Origin: Desulfobacterales bacterium
GTDB lineage: Bacteria; Desulfobacterota; Desulfobacteria; Desulfobacterales; Desulfosalsimonadaceae
Direction of reading: 5' to 3'
Assembly: GCA_034520365.1 (NCBI GenBank)
Contig: JAXHNP010000006.1
Location: 1,288,501-1,352,500, forward strand
Length of the DNA stretch: 64,000 nt
The translations under genes were made by a program, and so were the position numbers. The notes under the pieces are model-generated. The model searched no databases. It was not told where the DNA came from and was given only the letters and a program-made list of their open reading frames with translations. This document shows, piece after piece, positions 24,310 to 33,699 of the stretch (within the stretch, counting starts at the first letter, position 1; the number at the start of each line of letters is the position of its first letter).

Positions 24310-25131
24310 ATGCGGATTTATAAACACAAACCATACGGGCCGGTAAACGCCTGGGAACTGGGGTGGTCGCCCGTGGGCCGGCCGATAATGACGGTTCACT
24401 TCTATATCGTTGGCCGGGTGATGATTGATACCGGCCTGAGCCATATGAGAAGCGCGGCCTTAAATATTGCACGGCGCTATGGCGTAAAGGCTGTGCTTCT
24501 GACCCACTATCACGAAGACCATAGCGGCAATGCGGCAGCCATTAAGGAACAGTTAAATATTCCGGTTTACGCCCTGCCGCTGACCTGCCGGAAAATGAGA
24601 AATCCCGGCCGGATTTTTCCATATCAGCATTTGATGTGGGGGGCCGCTGACCCCTTAAAGCCGGCGCCATTGCCTCCATCCTACAATGCGAACGGGTTTT
24701 CATTTATACCGGTTCATACGCCCGGCCACAGCAAGGATCACACCGTGTTTTTAGAGCCCCGGCAGGGCTGGCTTTTTTCCGGGGATCTGTATTTAAGTGA
24801 GCGGATCAAGTATTTTCGGGCGGATGAAAATATTGCCGACCAGATCAAATCTCTTCGCAAAGTGCTTGTTTATGATTTTGACACTTTGTTCTGTGCCCAT
24901 CGGCCGGAAATTGAGGACGGCCGGCAGTGTTTGATGCGAAAGCTCGATTACCTGGAGAATTTTTACGGAAGTGTGGCCGAACTGGCGGATCAGGGCATGG
25001 ATGAAGATCAGATTATGCGGCAGCTTAAGCTAAAAGAGGTCTATTCAATCAAGCTGATGTGCTGGGGAAACGTGAGCATGAAGAATATGGTGCGCTCGGT
25101 GATCAAGACCCGGGGCGAGGTGACGCTTTAG
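24310..25131 (+). CDS. Metallo-beta-lactamase-fold hydrolase
   Basis: A 273-residue MBL-fold protein: THYHEDHSGN (about 63-72, metal ligands HxHxDH), PVHTPGHSKDHTVF (about 140), LFSGDLYLSE (about 157) and CAHRPEI (about 197). It resembles glyoxalase-II-like and lactonase-like hydrolases; the substrate is unknown. It is divergent from the mla operon across 162 bp that must hold both promoters. Confidence 0.86.
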   Translation: MRIYKHKPYGPVNAWELGWSPVGRPIMTVHFYIVGRVMIDTGLSHMRSAALNIARRYGVKAVLLTHYHEDHSGNAAAIKEQLNIPVYALPLTCRKMRNPGRIFPYQHLMWGAADPLKPAPLPPSYNANGFSFIPVHTPGHSKDHTVFLEPRQGWLFSGDLYLSERIKYFRADENIADQIKSLRKVLVYDFDTLFCAHRPEIEDGRQCLMRKLDYLENFYGSVAELADQGMDEDQIMRQLKLKEVYSIKLMCWGNVSMKNMVRSVIKTRGEVTL

Positions 25132-25136
25132 ATTTT

Positions 25137-25302
25137 AAATCCCCCTCGCTCCCCCTTTTTCAAAGGGGGAAGTTAAAAGGAATGGGCCACATCTTAATAC
25201 CCCCCCCCCTTTGAGGGGGAAGTTAAAAGGAGCCTTTCTTTCCCCCCTTTGGAAAAGCCCACTGCCCAATCTCCCCCCCTTTGGGGGGTTAGGGGGGATT
25301 TC
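25137..25302. repeat. Cluster of CCCCCT/AGGGGG palindromic repeats
   Basis: Three successive copies of a unit of the form CCCCCTTT...AAAGGGGGAAGTTAAAAGG lie between two convergent genes and run into the 3' end of the M48 gene. Other single copies are at 28372, 29151, 36326 and 36821. Each can form a hairpin. Confidence 0.8.
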
Positions 25303-27124
25303 CCTCCACACCCCGCCTGAACCGCTCCAACTGCGCCCGGTAATGGGAGGTATCCCCCGTGGCCATCTCCAAAGCCTGTTTTTCAATTTCAACAGCCTTT
25401 TCATACTGGCCGTTGATAAAATAGCTCTCCGCCAGGGTGTCCAGAATATGCGGCGCCTCCTCAATACGGGCGGCGCGCCTGGCCAGTGAAAGCGCTCTTT
25501 CCGGCCGGTAAAAAGCCTCTTTTTCAGCCGTGGCATACAGCCATGCCAGGTTGTTCAGCGCGCGGACATTTTCGGGCTCAAGCGTTAGCGCCTGTTCATA
25601 GGCGTTGGCAGCGCCCCCTATGTTTTCCTCACTGAAATAAAGATCGCCCAGAAACACATGCAGCTCAGCGTTTTTCGGCTCCTTCTGGAGCCGTTTTTCA
25701 ACCAGCGACTTTATAAACCCGGCGTTGATGCGTTCCCCGGCTGCGCCAAAGTTTAACTGAAATCCCAGCCACCCCACCAGAAAAAGGGCCAGGATATAAA
25801 TCAGGATACTTTTTTTAACCTTTTTATTGTGTTTATGTACCCAGCGCGCATCCGACTGGCACTGCTGAAGGTAATCGATACGTTCCTTGATGCTGAAATG
25901 ATGCCAGTTGGGCCGGTCCGGCGGCTGGCCGCTGGCTGCGGCAATTTTTTCAAATGTGGTAATCAGCGGCGCGGCATCTCCCATGATGGTATAGGCGTAA
26001 GCATCGGCCTGGCGCTCGAAGTTGCGCATAAAGTATCCGAAGATGAAACGGAAATAGACAAGAAAGACCACTATCATCATGATGCTGAAGCTGATCGAGG
26101 TAAATGTGGCATAAGCGGCCCCGTTCTGGCCCATGAGTCCATAAACGGCCTCTATGTAGATAATGCCGTAGGTGACAAAATCCAGGGTTGAAAATGCCAG
26201 GATCAGGTAGCCTGCAAAAAACATCAGATAAAACAGCAGGTGTTTCTTTTTGATATGCCCGATTTCATGGGCCACCACCGCATCGATTTCATAGGGCTCC
26301 AGGTAATTGAGAAGCGCCGGGGTAACCAGGATATAGCGAAACCGCCTGACCAGCCCCATCACCCCGGCGGTGATCATCCGGCCGCCGAAAAGCGGCCAGA
26401 CCATAATATCTTTATACGCCATATTGGTTTTTTTACATAAAAGCTCGATGCGAAGCCTTGTGCGTCCGGGCTTTAAGGGCCGGCACCCCCAGAATTTCTG
26501 GATCAGGGCGGGGCCGATAATGGCAATAATTACAAGAAACCCCAGAAAATAGACGATTTGCCCTTCGGTGGATAAAAGCACCTTTTTGGGCAGTTCAAAC
26601 GGCAGAACATTGATAATGTCTGCGGTAATGGAGAGAATAAACCAGGGCAGGAGCACCGGCAGAGAAAAGGTGATATTCGAAAGTATATAATCCTTCCGCG
26701 CCTCGCCGCTTTTATAAAGCTTGATATGCGTATCATAGGCAAAAGTCCACACCACGCATAAATAGAAAATAAAAAGGCCCAGAAAGCACAGCGCCTCAAG
26801 GGTGGGGAAGAACCGGAAAAAGGTGAACTGCCTAAGAAGGGTCCCGATATTTAACAGATAGATATCAATGGCATAGATAAAAATCGCCATGATGGCCTGC
26901 CGGCTCACGGCGGAGTTGAACTGGTAATCGAGGCTGGCAAAATCGGCCTTGCCGATCCGATTTGTGATGGAGTTAAAGATCATCCGGGTGCCTGCGGCAA
27001 AAACGCCGATCAGGCCGAAAAACATGGCCAGGGAGTAAAAGGGATTGATTTGGGGCTCGGATGCCGGCTGATAGGTGGTATAGATGAGCAGGGCCACAAT
27101 GAAGTAGATGAAATTGCCGAACAT
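25289..27124 (-). CDS. M48-family metalloprotease with C-terminal TPR repeats
   Basis: A 611-residue membrane peptidase. About six hydrophobic segments precede the catalytic VVAHEIGHIKKKH (about 283-295, HExxH zinc site), with a further segment after it. FERQADAYA at about 375 supplies the third ligand region. Residues about 470-600 form three TPR units (NAELHVFLGDLYFSEENIGG, NVRALNNLAWLYATAEKEAF). This is the HtpX/Ste24-like M48 fold joined to TPRs, probably used in envelope protein quality control. Its ATG overlaps the queH stop. The 3' end runs into the repeat cluster, so the last residues may be affected by it. Confidence 0.87.
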   Translation of the reverse strand: MFGNFIYFIVALLIYTTYQPASEPQINPFYSLAMFFGLIGVFAAGTRMIFNSITNRIGKADFASLDYQFNSAVSRQAIMAIFIYAIDIYLLNIGTLLRQFTFFRFFPTLEALCFLGLFIFYLCVVWTFAYDTHIKLYKSGEARKDYILSNITFSLPVLLPWFILSITADIINVLPFELPKKVLLSTEGQIVYFLGFLVIIAIIGPALIQKFWGCRPLKPGRTRLRIELLCKKTNMAYKDIMVWPLFGGRMITAGVMGLVRRFRYILVTPALLNYLEPYEIDAVVAHEIGHIKKKHLLFYLMFFAGYLILAFSTLDFVTYGIIYIEAVYGLMGQNGAAYATFTSISFSIMMIVVFLVYFRFIFGYFMRNFERQADAYAYTIMGDAAPLITTFEKIAAASGQPPDRPNWHHFSIKERIDYLQQCQSDARWVHKHNKKVKKSILIYILALFLVGWLGFQLNFGAAGERINAGFIKSLVEKRLQKEPKNAELHVFLGDLYFSEENIGGAANAYEQALTLEPENVRALNNLAWLYATAEKEAFYRPERALSLARRAARIEEAPHILDTLAESYFINGQYEKAVEIEKQALEMATGDTSHYRAQLERFRRGVEGNPP

Positions 27125-27669
27125 CAGGATCTATCCGCCTCCGGTTTGTAAAACCGGTCCTTTTCGCTGTAGATACAGCCGCAGTATTGCTGCCGGTAAA
27201 GCCCCAGTTCATGGGATTTTTCAATGCCCTGCTGCCAGCCTTCGCGGAAGTCCATATAATAGAAAGGAACGCCGATCTGCTTTCCCGTGGATTCCCCCAT
27301 ATCGCGGATCAAGTCATGATTCTGCTGCTTGCTGTACAGAAGGGTGGATGTGAAATAGTCAAATTTTCCGCGTTTGGCAATATGGGCGGCCGCCTTGAGC
27401 CGCTCGTAGTAGCAGATCCGGCAGCGCTTTGACTCGCGAAAGACCATGTTCCGGATGAACCCTTCAAGGTCATAGCCTTCCTGGTAGATCACGCGCAGAC
27501 CGTTATTTTCGGCATACTTGCGGACGGCTTCCTCGCGTTTCAGGCACTCGGTAAAGGGGTGGATGTTATGCCGGTAAAAAAAGCCCATGACCTCAAAGCC
27601 TTTATCCCGCAGCACATCAACGGGATAGATGGCGCAGGGGCCGCAGCATATGTGAAGCAGGATTTTCAT
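27124..27669 (-). CDS. queH: Epoxyqueuosine reductase QueH
   Basis: A 181-residue QueH (formerly DUF208), which reduces epoxyqueuosine to queuosine in tRNA. It carries the conserved Cys pairs HICCGPCA (about 6-13), RCRICYYERL (about 81-90) and YCGCIYSE (about 163-170), which bind the iron-sulfur cluster and metal. It is overlapped by the M48 gene at one end and by the YggS-family gene at the other, forming a tight minus-strand operon. Confidence 0.93.
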   Translation of the reverse strand: MKILLHICCGPCAIYPVDVLRDKGFEVMGFFYRHNIHPFTECLKREEAVRKYAENNGLRVIYQEGYDLEGFIRNMVFRESKRCRICYYERLKAAAHIAKRGKFDYFTSTLLYSKQQNHDLIRDMGESTGKQIGVPFYYMDFREGWQQGIEKSHELGLYRQQYCGCIYSEKDRFYKPEADRS

Positions 27670-28349
27670 TGGCGGGCTCCGAAAATGGCTGTGCCAATGC
27701 GCACCAGGGTGGCCCCTTCGCAGACGGCTGTTTCAAAGTCGCCGGACATGCCCATGGAGAGCTCTTCCATAAAGACGTTAAGGATGTTTTCATCGGCGAT
27801 TTTATCTTTTAGCACGGCAAGCGCTTTAAAGTAGGGCCGCACTTGTTCCGGGGCATCAAAAAAGGGCGGAATGGTCATCAAGCCTTTTACGGCGATATTT
27901 TCCAGGCCGCTGATCTCGCGGACAAGAGGAATTGCCTCTTTTTCGGGGATGCCGGCCTTGGACGCCTCCATGCCCACATTTACCTGGATAAGTATTTTTT
28001 GAACCTTGTCATGCTTGGCGGCCTGCTTGCTGATTTCTTTGGCAAGCTTTGCGCTGTCCACGGTGTGGATTAGATCAAACCAGCGCACCGCGTACTTGGC
28101 CTTGTTGGACTGAAGATGGCCGATAAAATGCCAGGAAACATTCAGCTCAGACAGCTGCTCGATCTTTTCCCCGGCCTCCTGAATATAGTTTTCGCCCAGG
28201 ATTGAGACGCCTGCCTCAACTGCCGGGCGGATTTGCTCTGCCGGCACGGTTTTGCTGACCGCTACCAGTTTAACGGATTCCGGGGCCCGGCCGCAGGCAA
28301 CTGCGGCGTCGTTTATGCGCTGATGGATTTCTTTTAATGCGGTAAACAT
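27666..28349 (-). CDS. YggS/YlmE-family PLP-homeostasis protein
   Basis: A 227-residue alanine-racemase-fold protein that binds pyridoxal phosphate. It has VKLVAVSKTVP (PLP lysine at about 33), GENYIQEA, WHFIGHLQSNKAKY (about 77) and LSMGMSGDFETAV (about 196). The family buffers PLP and has no known catalytic turnover. It overlaps queH by 4 nt. Confidence 0.93.
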   Translation of the reverse strand: MFTALKEIHQRINDAAVACGRAPESVKLVAVSKTVPAEQIRPAVEAGVSILGENYIQEAGEKIEQLSELNVSWHFIGHLQSNKAKYAVRWFDLIHTVDSAKLAKEISKQAAKHDKVQKILIQVNVGMEASKAGIPEKEAIPLVREISGLENIAVKGLMTIPPFFDAPEQVRPYFKALAVLKDKIADENILNVFMEELSMGMSGDFETAVCEGATLVRIGTAIFGARQ

Positions 28350-28371
28350 ACAATAAGGCCCAATTCCTTTA

Positions 28372-28408
28372 AGTCCCCCTTTGCAAAAGGGGGATTTAGG
28401 GGGATTTC
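28372..28408. repeat. CCCCCT palindromic repeat
   Basis: AGTCCCCCTTTGCAAAAGGG and the following GGGATTTAGGGGGATTTC can form a strong hairpin between the maf and YggS-family genes, on a transcript running through the operon. Confidence 0.75.
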
Positions 28409-28413
28409 AAGAG

Positions 28414-29058
28414 CTAAGGCATTTCTTTCATCGCAGCCCCGTTCCCCCAGCCCTGCTTTTCCGGATCCGGGACAATCACCCCCTGCCTGATCAAATGCGT
28501 CATTACCTCGCACAAGGGAAGCCCCACCACATTGGTGTAAGATCCGTCAATGCGTTTTATCATAAATGAGGCAAGCCCCTGGATGGCATACCCGCCGGCC
28601 TTGTCATAGGGTTCATCTGTTGCAATATACCACTCGATTTCCGCTGGCGTTAAATCTTTAAAAGTCACTGCGGTCTCTGATACATCGGAAAAGGCTTGCG
28701 CTTTGGCCCGGCAGACAATGGCATACCCGGTAAACACATAATGGGTGCGGCCGCTAAGCTGCGCCATCATGTCGCGCGCCTCCTCGACCGAGCGCGGTTT
28801 TTCAAGGAGCTTTTCATTGGCCCAGACAATAGAGTCTGCGCCGATTACCCAGGAGTCCGGATACATGTCCGCCACGTCATTTGCCTTGGCCTCAGCAAGC
28901 GTCATGGCATAATCCCTTGGCTGAGTGATCGCAAACTCGGCCTCCTTGACCCGACTTGGATATACCGTGAACTCAAGCCCGGCATTCTCCAGCAGAAACT
29001 GCCTGCGAGGGGATTTGGAAGCCAGGATAATCTTCGATTCAATTCTTAATTGCTGCAT
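28414..29058 (-). CDS. maf: Maf-family nucleoside triphosphate pyrophosphatase
   Basis: A 214-residue Maf protein, which hydrolyses non-canonical or modified NTPs to NMPs. It has LASKSPRRQFLLENAGLEF (about 12-30), WVIGADSIVWANEK (about 71-84), GRTHYVFTGYAIV and DEPYDKAGGYAIQGLASFMI (about 152-171), and LPLCEVMTHL near the end. First gene of the maf/YggS-family/queH/M48 run. Confidence 0.93.
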   Translation of the reverse strand: MQQLRIESKIILASKSPRRQFLLENAGLEFTVYPSRVKEAEFAITQPRDYAMTLAEAKANDVADMYPDSWVIGADSIVWANEKLLEKPRSVEEARDMMAQLSGRTHYVFTGYAIVCRAKAQAFSDVSETAVTFKDLTPAEIEWYIATDEPYDKAGGYAIQGLASFMIKRIDGSYTNVVGLPLCEVMTHLIRQGVIVPDPEKQGWGNGAAMKEMP

Positions 29059-29150
29059 GGCGATTCATTAACAAAACTTCGAACCTTTGACAAGCTTCAT
29101 GGAGTCCCTTCCTTTAGTTTCATTTTCCTTATGTTTTCCCCTTCCTTATG

Positions 29151-29184
29151 TTTCCCCCTTTGAAAAGGGGGTTAGGGGGATTTT
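29151..29184. repeat. CCCCCT palindromic repeat
   Basis: TTTCCCCCTTTGAAAAGGGG continuing GGTTAGGGGGATTTT. The 29059-29440 interval holds this repeat and MITE-like element 3 but no gene. Confidence 0.75.
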
Positions 29185-29220
29185 CAGATAAAATTGCCAT
29201 TCAAATGGCCATTTAAGCCT

Positions 29221-29370
29221 CACGGCTAATTTGTTCTAACCGCAAAGCCCATAACCACGGTCCTGCTAACGGCCAGATAGTCGGCACGGTGGCCGACTCT
29301 ACGACGCATGTCGCCGTAGAAGGGCAGGCCACCGTGCCTGCCTAAAAAAAGACAGAACAAATTTACCGTG
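29221..29370. mobile_element. MITE-like element 3 (CACGG family)
   Basis: The ends CACGGCTAATTTGTTCT and AGAACAAATTTACCGTG are flanked by the perfect 10-bp duplication ATTTAAGCCT (29211-29220, 29371-29380). Its first ~50 bp resemble the reverse complement of the right end of the gene-bearing element at 33700-34251. It is close to element 1 in sequence. Non-coding. Confidence 0.94.
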
Positions 29371-29440
29371 ATTTAAGCCTGAGATGCCTTGACAACCATT
29401 CGGATAAAAGATAATACAGCAAACTGAACCTCAACCCTGT

Positions 29441-29528
29441 GCCTGGGTGGCGGAATTGGTAGACGCAAGGGACTTAAAATCCCTTGGGGCAAGTCCCCGT
29501 ACGAGTTCGATTCTCGTCCCAGGCACCA
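29441..29528 (+). tRNA. tRNA-Leu(UAA)
   Basis: The acceptor arm GCCTGGG pairs with CCCAGGC. The D-arm has GGTAGACGC, the anticodon loop CTTAAAA gives anticodon UAA, the long variable arm TTGGGGCAAGTCCCCGT marks a class II tRNA, and the T-arm contains GTTCGATTC. The CCA tail is encoded. Confidence 0.97.
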
Positions 29529-29577
29529 GTTTTGATGCATTTTTTAGCAATTCTAACAATCCCCTGGAGGCCGCCTG

Positions 29578-30912
29578 ATGCAGCTCTGTGTCGTTGGAAC
29601 CGGTTATGTCGGACTTGTCGCCGCCGCTTGTTTTGCGGAAATGGGCAACCACGTAATCTGCGTGGACAGCAACCCGAAAGTCGTGGATACCTTAAACAGC
29701 GGCAGGATCCATATATTTGAGCCCGGGCTGGAGGATATTGTCCAGCGAAACGTCGATCAAGAGCGCCTCCATTTTACCGGCGACCTTTCCGAAGGGATCA
29801 AACACGCCCGTTTCATCTTTAACTGTGTGGGCACCCCGCCGCAGCCGGACGGCTCCTGTGACTTGTCCTACGTTTTCAAGGTGGCCGAGCAGGTGGGCCA
29901 GGTTATGAACGCGCCCAAGATTATTATCACCAAGTCAACCGTGCCTGTGGGAACCGCGGACCGTATTCGCGAAATTATTGCCGGAGAACTTAAAAAACGC
30001 GATATGGATATTCAGGCTGATGTGGTCTCCAATCCGGAATTTTTGAAAGAAGGGGATGCGGTCAGCGACTTTATGAAGCCGGACCGAATCATTGTCGGAA
30101 TAGACAATCCGGACGTGGCTGACGAGATGGAAGCACTCTATGCCCCGTTTGCCAGAAGCCGGGAGAAGCTTCTTGTCATGAGCATCCGAAGCGCTGAGCT
30201 CACCAAGTATGCGGCCAACTGTATGCTGGCCACAAAAATCTCCTTTATCAATGAAATCGCCAATATCTGTGAGCAGGTGGGCGCGGATATCAAGGACGTC
30301 CGCATGGGCATCGGCTCGGATCACCGGATCGGCTACCACTTTATCTACCCCGGCGTGGGCTATGGCGGCTCCTGCTTTCCCAAGGATGTGAATGCATTGA
30401 TTCATACCGCCTCGGACAACGGCTACCGCCCGGAACTTTTAAGCGCGGTCCATCTGGTGAATCATCGCCAGAAGCGGATGCTTGCCCAAAAGATTAAGAA
30501 ATATTACGAGGACAAGGGCGGCGTCCAGGGTAAAACCCTCGCCATGTGGGGGCTGGCATTTAAGGCCAATACCGATGATATCCGGGAGTCAGCGGCAATT
30601 GATATTATCAGTGAGCTGACCGAGGCCGGCATGCATATCCGCGCCTATGACCCCCAGGCCGGTAAGCCTGCCAAAGAACTCTTTTCCGGAAACGATCGGG
30701 TTGACATTAATGGCAGGCAATACGCCATCCTGGACGGTGCCGACGCCCTTGCCATCGTCACGGACTGGAACCAGTTCCGCAACCCGGACTTTGACCGTAT
30801 CAAAAACGCGCTTAAAGCCCCTGTCATCTTCGACGGCCGCAACCTCTACGCCGCGCAAAGCCTTTCAGACAGCGGATTTACCTATTTTGGCGTGGGGCGG
30901 CCGGAAGTGTAA
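29578..30912 (+). CDS. ugd: UDP-glucose 6-dehydrogenase
   Basis: A 444-residue cytosolic enzyme oxidising UDP-glucose to UDP-glucuronate with NAD+. The N-terminal Rossmann motif is VVGTGYVGLVAAACFAEMG (about 4-22). EFLKEGDAVSDFMKPDR (about 150) follows, and the catalytic Cys is in PGVGYGGSCFPKDV (Cys about 264). KTLAMWGLAFKANTDDIRES is the C-terminal nucleotide-sugar domain. Length is normal. GGAGG lies upstream of ATG 29578. It feeds capsule, exopolysaccharide or LPS sugar synthesis. Confidence 0.95.
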   Translation: MQLCVVGTGYVGLVAAACFAEMGNHVICVDSNPKVVDTLNSGRIHIFEPGLEDIVQRNVDQERLHFTGDLSEGIKHARFIFNCVGTPPQPDGSCDLSYVFKVAEQVGQVMNAPKIIITKSTVPVGTADRIREIIAGELKKRDMDIQADVVSNPEFLKEGDAVSDFMKPDRIIVGIDNPDVADEMEALYAPFARSREKLLVMSIRSAELTKYAANCMLATKISFINEIANICEQVGADIKDVRMGIGSDHRIGYHFIYPGVGYGGSCFPKDVNALIHTASDNGYRPELLSAVHLVNHRQKRMLAQKIKKYYEDKGGVQGKTLAMWGLAFKANTDDIRESAAIDIISELTEAGMHIRAYDPQAGKPAKELFSGNDRVDINGRQYAILDGADALAIVTDWNQFRNPDFDRIKNALKAPVIFDGRNLYAAQSLSDSGFTYFGVGRPEV

Positions 30913-30988
30913 ACTTTTAAACGGCCATTTCTCACAGTCTTTGACCCAGCGTGGCCCGTGATTTGTATCTTGCATTTGTTGAGGAGAT

Positions 30989-32500
30989 ATGCTCCCGCCC
31001 TTTTTTGCCATAATCTCAGCCATTTTATTCAGCCTCTCCTTTTCTAAACCTTCAATCTGGCCTTTCGCATTTATCGCACTGGTTCCATTTTTTTATATTT
31101 TAGATAAAGCCAAAAACAATCGGCAGCGGTTTTTGTATGGCGCGATTTGGGCGGTGGTCATGGCCGGGGCCATGGGGAACTGGCTGTTTATTGCGCTTTG
31201 TGAGCACTATGGGCTGGGATGGGGTAAGGCGGGCCTGTTTTTCCTTGTCTGTCTGGTGCTGCCATTAGTTTTGATGTATGGGGTTTTCGGCCTTGCGTAC
31301 GGATTTTTCAGGCAGGACCGGTTCCTCTTTTATGCAGTGGTTATTCCGTCTCTATGGACTGTAACGGAATCTTTGAAGGCATTAATCCCCGGGCTTATTC
31401 CGTGGGGAAATATCGGGTATGCGGTGATGCCGTTTGCGGATTTTATCCAGGTCGCAGATGTTACGGGCATCTATGGGCTTACCTGGATTATGGCAGGGAT
31501 AAATGCATTGATCATGCTGCTGATTAAGGATTTTTGGGGCGATAAGAAAGTCCGCTATCGCATGGTCGGCGTTTTTTTTCTGCTGATCTTCGTGTTTTCG
31601 GTGCTTATCGGATACGGCCGGTTCCGGACGGCGGATATTCGGGCTTTGGCTGAACACGGAAAGCAGGTAAATGCTACCCTGGTGCAGGGCAATTTCAGTC
31701 TTGAGGACCGCTGGAGCGGGATGGGGTTTTATCGCCGGGTGCAGACCTATCTTTCCATGAGCCGGGAAAAAGATGACAGCCAGAATCCCCGAATTATCGT
31801 GTGGCCGGAAACCACGCTAAACGCGTCAGCCCGGCTGGATGAGGCATTTTTCAAATCGTTGATGCAGGCTATTGGAAAGGATGCGCTCCTTATATCCGGC
31901 GGATTAAAGCCGTCACCAGACGGCGGCGTATACAACAGTGCCTATCTTGTTTCCGGAAAGGGGCGACTTCAGCGCTATGACAAGCATATTCTGCTCCCCT
32001 ATGCAGAGACGGTGCCCCTGATCGACTGGCTGGGCGAATTCTATACCGCACCGGATGAGTTCGTGAAAGGCGGCTCACCGCTTTGCTTTGATACATTCCT
32101 GGGCAAAACCGCCCCCTCCATCTGTTTTGAAACCTTATACCCGGCCTATATCCGGCAGTCGGTTAAAAGCGGGGCGGAAGTGCTGGTAAATATTTCCAAT
32201 GATGCCTGGTTCGGGGATTCGGCGATGCCGCATATGCATTTGGACGCGGCCCGCATGCGGGCCATTGAACATCGGCGCTATGTTTTGCGCACCTCAAACA
32301 GCGGGATTTCCGCCATCATTGATCCGAACGGAAGGGTGGCAGAGCGGAGCCGCTTGTTTGAGCAGGCACGGGTCTCCGGCACATGCCGGTTATCGGATCA
32401 AACCACCATTTATACCAAATACGGCAATTGGGTATTATATGCCGCGGCCGCTGTTTTACTGCTGGCCTGCATAGGGCAGGTCTTCGACCGTGAGCGGTGA
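30989..32500 (+). CDS. lnt: Apolipoprotein N-acyltransferase
   Basis: A 503-residue inner-membrane enzyme that adds the third acyl chain to lipoproteins. About seven N-terminal membrane segments precede a nitrilase-like domain: Glu in IVWPETTLN (about 270), Lys in YDKHILLPYAETVP (about 330), and the catalytic Cys in APSICFETLYP (about 378). A last membrane helix is at the C-terminus. The 3' end overlaps the convergent foldase gene by 45 bp. Confidence 0.94.
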   Translation: MLPPFFAIISAILFSLSFSKPSIWPFAFIALVPFFYILDKAKNNRQRFLYGAIWAVVMAGAMGNWLFIALCEHYGLGWGKAGLFFLVCLVLPLVLMYGVFGLAYGFFRQDRFLFYAVVIPSLWTVTESLKALIPGLIPWGNIGYAVMPFADFIQVADVTGIYGLTWIMAGINALIMLLIKDFWGDKKVRYRMVGVFFLLIFVFSVLIGYGRFRTADIRALAEHGKQVNATLVQGNFSLEDRWSGMGFYRRVQTYLSMSREKDDSQNPRIIVWPETTLNASARLDEAFFKSLMQAIGKDALLISGGLKPSPDGGVYNSAYLVSGKGRLQRYDKHILLPYAETVPLIDWLGEFYTAPDEFVKGGSPLCFDTFLGKTAPSICFETLYPAYIRQSVKSGAEVLVNISNDAWFGDSAMPHMHLDAARMRAIEHRRYVLRTSNSGISAIIDPNGRVAERSRLFEQARVSGTCRLSDQTTIYTKYGNWVLYAAAAVLLLACIGQVFDRER

Positions 32501-33598
32501 CTCTTTTTTGATCTTTTCGCGGCCTTTGCGGATGGCCTCCCGCCGCCTGAAGGCGTCTGCATCTTCGCCGAACACCTCGTCCTGAAGGTTTTGAATCCGT
32601 TTTTCCTTTTCCGCGTCAGAAAGCGCTTCATCGGAGCGGATGGTCTTGGCCTGTTTTCGGTAATTTTCTTCGCGTTCTGCCTCTTCTGCCATTTGCCGGT
32701 CAATTTCCTCAAATCTGTCCACGACTTCCGGTGAAAAATGTCTTTCCCGCAGTTCGCGGAGTTTTGCCTGCCGCACGTCTTCAGATTCTGCCGTGTTCAG
32801 GTCTTTCTGATAAATTTGCAGCGTCTCCTGGTACTGGTTGTAGGCATTGCGATGCGCGTCCACCTTTGCCGATTCATCGCCCCACATTTTTTCATTTAAC
32901 CGGGCGAGCTGTTTTTCCTTTTCTTCGCCATACAAAGTGTCATCTTTCACGATAGCGGCCCGGCGGAAGGCATATTCCTTGGCTTTAACCTGTGTGCCGA
33001 ACAGTTTGTCCGCCAGCTCCTTCCCAAGACGCTCCCGGCGGAATGTCTGAATCCGTTTCAGCAGATCAACAGCTTCTTCCGGGGTTTTGACGCTGGAGAA
33101 ATTTTTGTATTCTTTCATCAAATCCATTTCGCACTGGAGGTACGCTTTATACGTATCAAACAGCTTTCGGGCCTCTTCTTCCGAGAATTCGGAGAAAAGA
33201 TAGGTTTTCACGGAATCGAAATGTTCGCCCAGGGTTGTGCTGGTGCGGAATTCGTGCTCAAGATGCTTGAAAAATTTAAGGGTGGTATAGGAATTGATCA
33301 GGCCTTCGGAAAACAAAGCCCGCAGGTCGACGCTGTTTTCCGGCGGCGCTTCCACGGTCTCCGGATCATCCGTTTCCCCGGCAGAATCAGTGCGGGAATC
33401 CTCCGATTGCTCCTTTTTCGGATCATCGAAGTCAATGTGCTCCCGGCTCTTGTGTACATCCGCCAGTTCAATGTCATAGGATTTATCAAAGATATACTCT
33501 GTCTGCCCGCTGTCTTTGGGAAAAAGCCAGTAGCCGAAGAGGAAAAGCAAAAGGCCGGCGGTCAGTACGGCGGCCAGACGTTTTTGGTTGACTGTCAT
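32456..33598 (-). CDS. Lipase-specific foldase (lipase chaperone, LifO-like)
   Basis: A 380-residue periplasmic protein anchored by an N-terminal helix (about 8-23) and otherwise highly charged and helical. The order of segments (LFSEGLINSYTTLKFFKHLE, then RRERLGKELADKLFGTQVKA and EYAFRRAAIVKDDTLYGEEK) fits steric chaperones that fold secreted lipases. The RxxFDY-type motif is degenerate here. No lipase gene lies within the window. Confidence 0.75.
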   Translation of the reverse strand: MTVNQKRLAAVLTAGLLLFLFGYWLFPKDSGQTEYIFDKSYDIELADVHKSREHIDFDDPKKEQSEDSRTDSAGETDDPETVEAPPENSVDLRALFSEGLINSYTTLKFFKHLEHEFRTSTTLGEHFDSVKTYLFSEFSEEEARKLFDTYKAYLQCEMDLMKEYKNFSSVKTPEEAVDLLKRIQTFRRERLGKELADKLFGTQVKAKEYAFRRAAIVKDDTLYGEEKEKQLARLNEKMWGDESAKVDAHRNAYNQYQETLQIYQKDLNTAESEDVRQAKLRELRERHFSPEVVDRFEEIDRQMAEEAEREENYRKQAKTIRSDEALSDAEKEKRIQNLQDEVFGEDADAFRRREAIRKGREKIKKESPLTVEDLPYAGQQ

Positions 33599-33699
33599 AG
33601 GCGCTGATCCTTAATCGTGTTTTTTGGATATTGAAAGTTTAATGAGTTTTGATTTTATCCGGAATTAATTTTTATTGCAATAGGGGGTCAGGATAACAG

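Noticed and set aside
29441..29528. tRNA-Leu considered as an integration site of a genomic island
   Set aside because: No duplicated tRNA 3' end or integrase is nearby; the adjacent element 3 has its own target duplication outside the tRNA.
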